Of a DNA stretch of 6,566 nucleotides, positions 5,554 to 6,566 are shown in pieces. The stretch spans positions 1 to 6,566 of the forward strand of contig CANGYC010000138.1 in assembly GCA_947457975.1 (NCBI GenBank). Direction: 5' to 3'. The translations under genes and the position numbers were made by a program. Source of the stretch: Comamonadaceae bacterium (GTDB lineage: Bacteria > Pseudomonadota > Gammaproteobacteria > Burkholderiales > Burkholderiaceae_C). Every line of letters begins with the position of its first letter. The stretch's first letter is position 1. The notes under the pieces were generated by a model. The model was not told where the DNA came from. It saw only the letters and a program-made list of their open reading frames with translations, and did not search any database.

Positions 5554-5559
5554 ATTCCG

Positions 5560-6566
5560 ATGAAACGGATGCTGATCAACGCCACCCAGGCTGAAGAACG
5601 CCGGCTGGCCATCGTCGATGGACAAAAACTCCTCGACTACGAAATTGAAATCGAAGGGCGCGAACAGCGCAAAGGCAACATCTACAAGGCCGTCGTCACC
5701 CGCGTCGAGCCCTCGCTGGAAGCCTGCTTCGTCGACTACGGCGAAGACCGCCACGGCTTTTTGCCGTTCAAGGAAATCTCCAAACAGTATTTCCAGGCCG
5801 GCGTGTCGCCCAGCCAGGCCCGCATTCAAGACGCCATCCGCGAAGGCCAGGAATTGCTGGTCCAGGTGGACAAAGAAGAGCGTGGCAACAAGGGCGCGGC
5901 CCTGACCACCTTTGTCTCGCTGGCCGGCCGCTATGTGGTGCTGATGCCCAACAACCCGCGCGGCGGTGGCGTCAGCCGCCGCATCGAGGGCGATGACCGC
6001 GCCGAGCTCAAAGAGGCGATGGACCAGCTCGAGTACCCCAACGGCATGTCCATCATTGCGCGCACCGCCGGCATTGGCCGCTCCGCGCCCGAGCTGCAAT
6101 GGGACTTGAACTACCTGCTGAAACTGTGGAGCGCCATCGACGGCGCGGCCAAAGGCGGCAAAGGCGCCTTCCTGATTTACCAGGAATCGAGCCTGGTGAT
6201 TCGCGCCATCCGCGATTACTTCAACAACGACATTGGCGACATCCTGATCGACACGGATGACATTTACGAGCAGGCCCAGCAGTTCATGTCGCACGTCATG
6301 CCCGAGCATGCCGCGCGCGTGAAGCGCTACCGCGACGATGCGCCCTTGTTCAGCCGCTTCCAGATCGAGCACCAGATCGAGTCGGCCTATGCCCGCACCG
6401 TGAACCTGCCCTCGGGTGGGGCCATCGTGATCGACCACACCGAAGCCCTGGTGTCGGTGGACGTCAACTCGGCGCGCGCCATCCGTGGCGGCGACATCGA
6501 AGAGACCGCCACCCGCACCAACCTGGAAGCCGCCGACGAAGTGGCCCGCCAGATGCGCTTGCGCGA
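5560..6566 (+). CDS. rne: Ribonuclease E, N-terminal catalytic part (C-terminus off the right edge)
   Basis: 335 uninterrupted codons from ATG 5560 to the window edge. RNase E is the essential endoribonuclease that starts mRNA decay, matures rRNA and tRNA precursors and scaffolds the degradosome at the inner membrane. The start [13 protein letters not shown] matches E. coli RNase E almost residue for residue. The S1 RNA-binding domain (about 36-118) carries Phe57 and Phe67, followed by [19 protein letters not shown] lies near 154-160. RTAG (168-171) forms the 5'-monophosphate sensor, with Arg168/Thr169 equivalent to E. coli Arg169/Thr170. The DNase-I-like catalytic site begins at [10 protein letters not shown] (298-307), with Asp301 equivalent to E. 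coli magnesium ligand Asp303. The window ends before the second metal-ligand Asp and the zinc-link. RNase G is excluded by the N-terminus and by the rluC-divergent context. The degradosome-scaffold half lies outside the window. The long upstream leader suggests autoregulation. Confidence 0.97.
   Translation, partial: MKRMLINATQAEERRLAIVDGQKLLDYEIEIEGREQRKGNIYKAVVTRVEPSLEACFVDYGEDRHGFLPFKEISKQYFQAGVSPSQARIQDAIREGQELLVQVDKEERGNKGAALTTFVSLAGRYVVLMPNNPRGGGVSRRIEGDDRAELKEAMDQLEYPNGMSIIARTAGIGRSAPELQWDLNYLLKLWSAIDGAAKGGKGAFLIYQESSLVIRAIRDYFNNDIGDILIDTDDIYEQAQQFMSHVMPEHAARVKRYRDDAPLFSRFQIEHQIESAYARTVNLPSGGAIVIDHTEALVSVDVNSARAIRGGDIEETATRTNLEAADEVARQMRLR

Larger units (their letters stand above)
5005..5559 (+). 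promoter_or_regulatory. Gene-free rluC-rne interval, presumed rne 5' leader
   Basis: I find no convincing gene in these 555 bp. Frames open here are GC-rich shadows without family resemblance. The interval begins 10 bp after a TATAAT box and ends at the RNase E start. It holds several inverted repeats that would fold as hairpins in RNA: 5026-5058, 5067-5101, 5188-5213, 5309-5330, 5352-5368 and a stem around 5499-5549. In E. coli the rne mRNA has a long structured 5' untranslated region (about 361 nt) that RNase E itself recognises to limit its own synthesis. The same logic is inferred here from position, length and structure, not from visible sequence similarity. Confidence 0.55.

Noticed and set aside
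5359..6438. 359-codon open frame on the minus strand opposite rne
   Set aside because: It is antisense to highly conserved RNase E coding sequence and has no recognisable motif.

Overview
The window looks like a housekeeping segment of a GC-rich betaproteobacterial chromosome, most likely Burkholderiales and probably Comamonadaceae. I infer this from the protein sequences and gene order; no database search was run. I see no insertion sequence, phage gene, tRNA, rRNA or CRISPR array, and base composition and codon use look even throughout.

Layout, left to right: (1) 1-432, minus strand, the N-terminal 144 residues of a YceD/DUF177 protein running off the left edge. (2) 460-1844, plus strand, a two-gene unit: a YceF-type Maf nucleotide pyrophosphatase, then a tetrapyrrole-methylase-fold methyltransferase related to RsmI, overlapping by 4 bases. 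(3) 1839-1860, a perfect 9-bp stem-loop holding the stop codons of two convergent genes. (4) 5004-1855, minus strand, a compact apparent four-gene operon read right to left: rluC (23S rRNA pseudouridine synthase), a HAD-IA phosphatase, a small Rieske [2Fe-2S] protein and a membrane-anchored S49 (SppA-type) peptidase. (5) 5005-5559, a 555-bp gene-free interval with a perfect TATAAT box at its left edge and several good inverted repeats. (6) 5560 to the right edge, the N-terminal 335 codons of RNase E (rne).

The arrangement echoes the E. coli block rne<->rluC / yceF<->yceD-rpmF: rluC and rne are divergent, and so are yceF and yceD. Here four extra genes lie between the two pairs. Ribosome and RNA biogenesis is the shared theme: RluC modifies 23S rRNA, RNase E matures rRNA and degrades mRNA, YceD is linked to 23S rRNA and L32, and the RsmI relative is a predicted methyltransferase.

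Nothing here is a clearly new system. The most interesting non-coding element is the presumed rne 5' leader. Its length, its hairpins and two mutually exclusive pairings beside the ribosome binding site suggest feedback control like that of the long E. coli rne leader, although the primary sequence is not visibly related.
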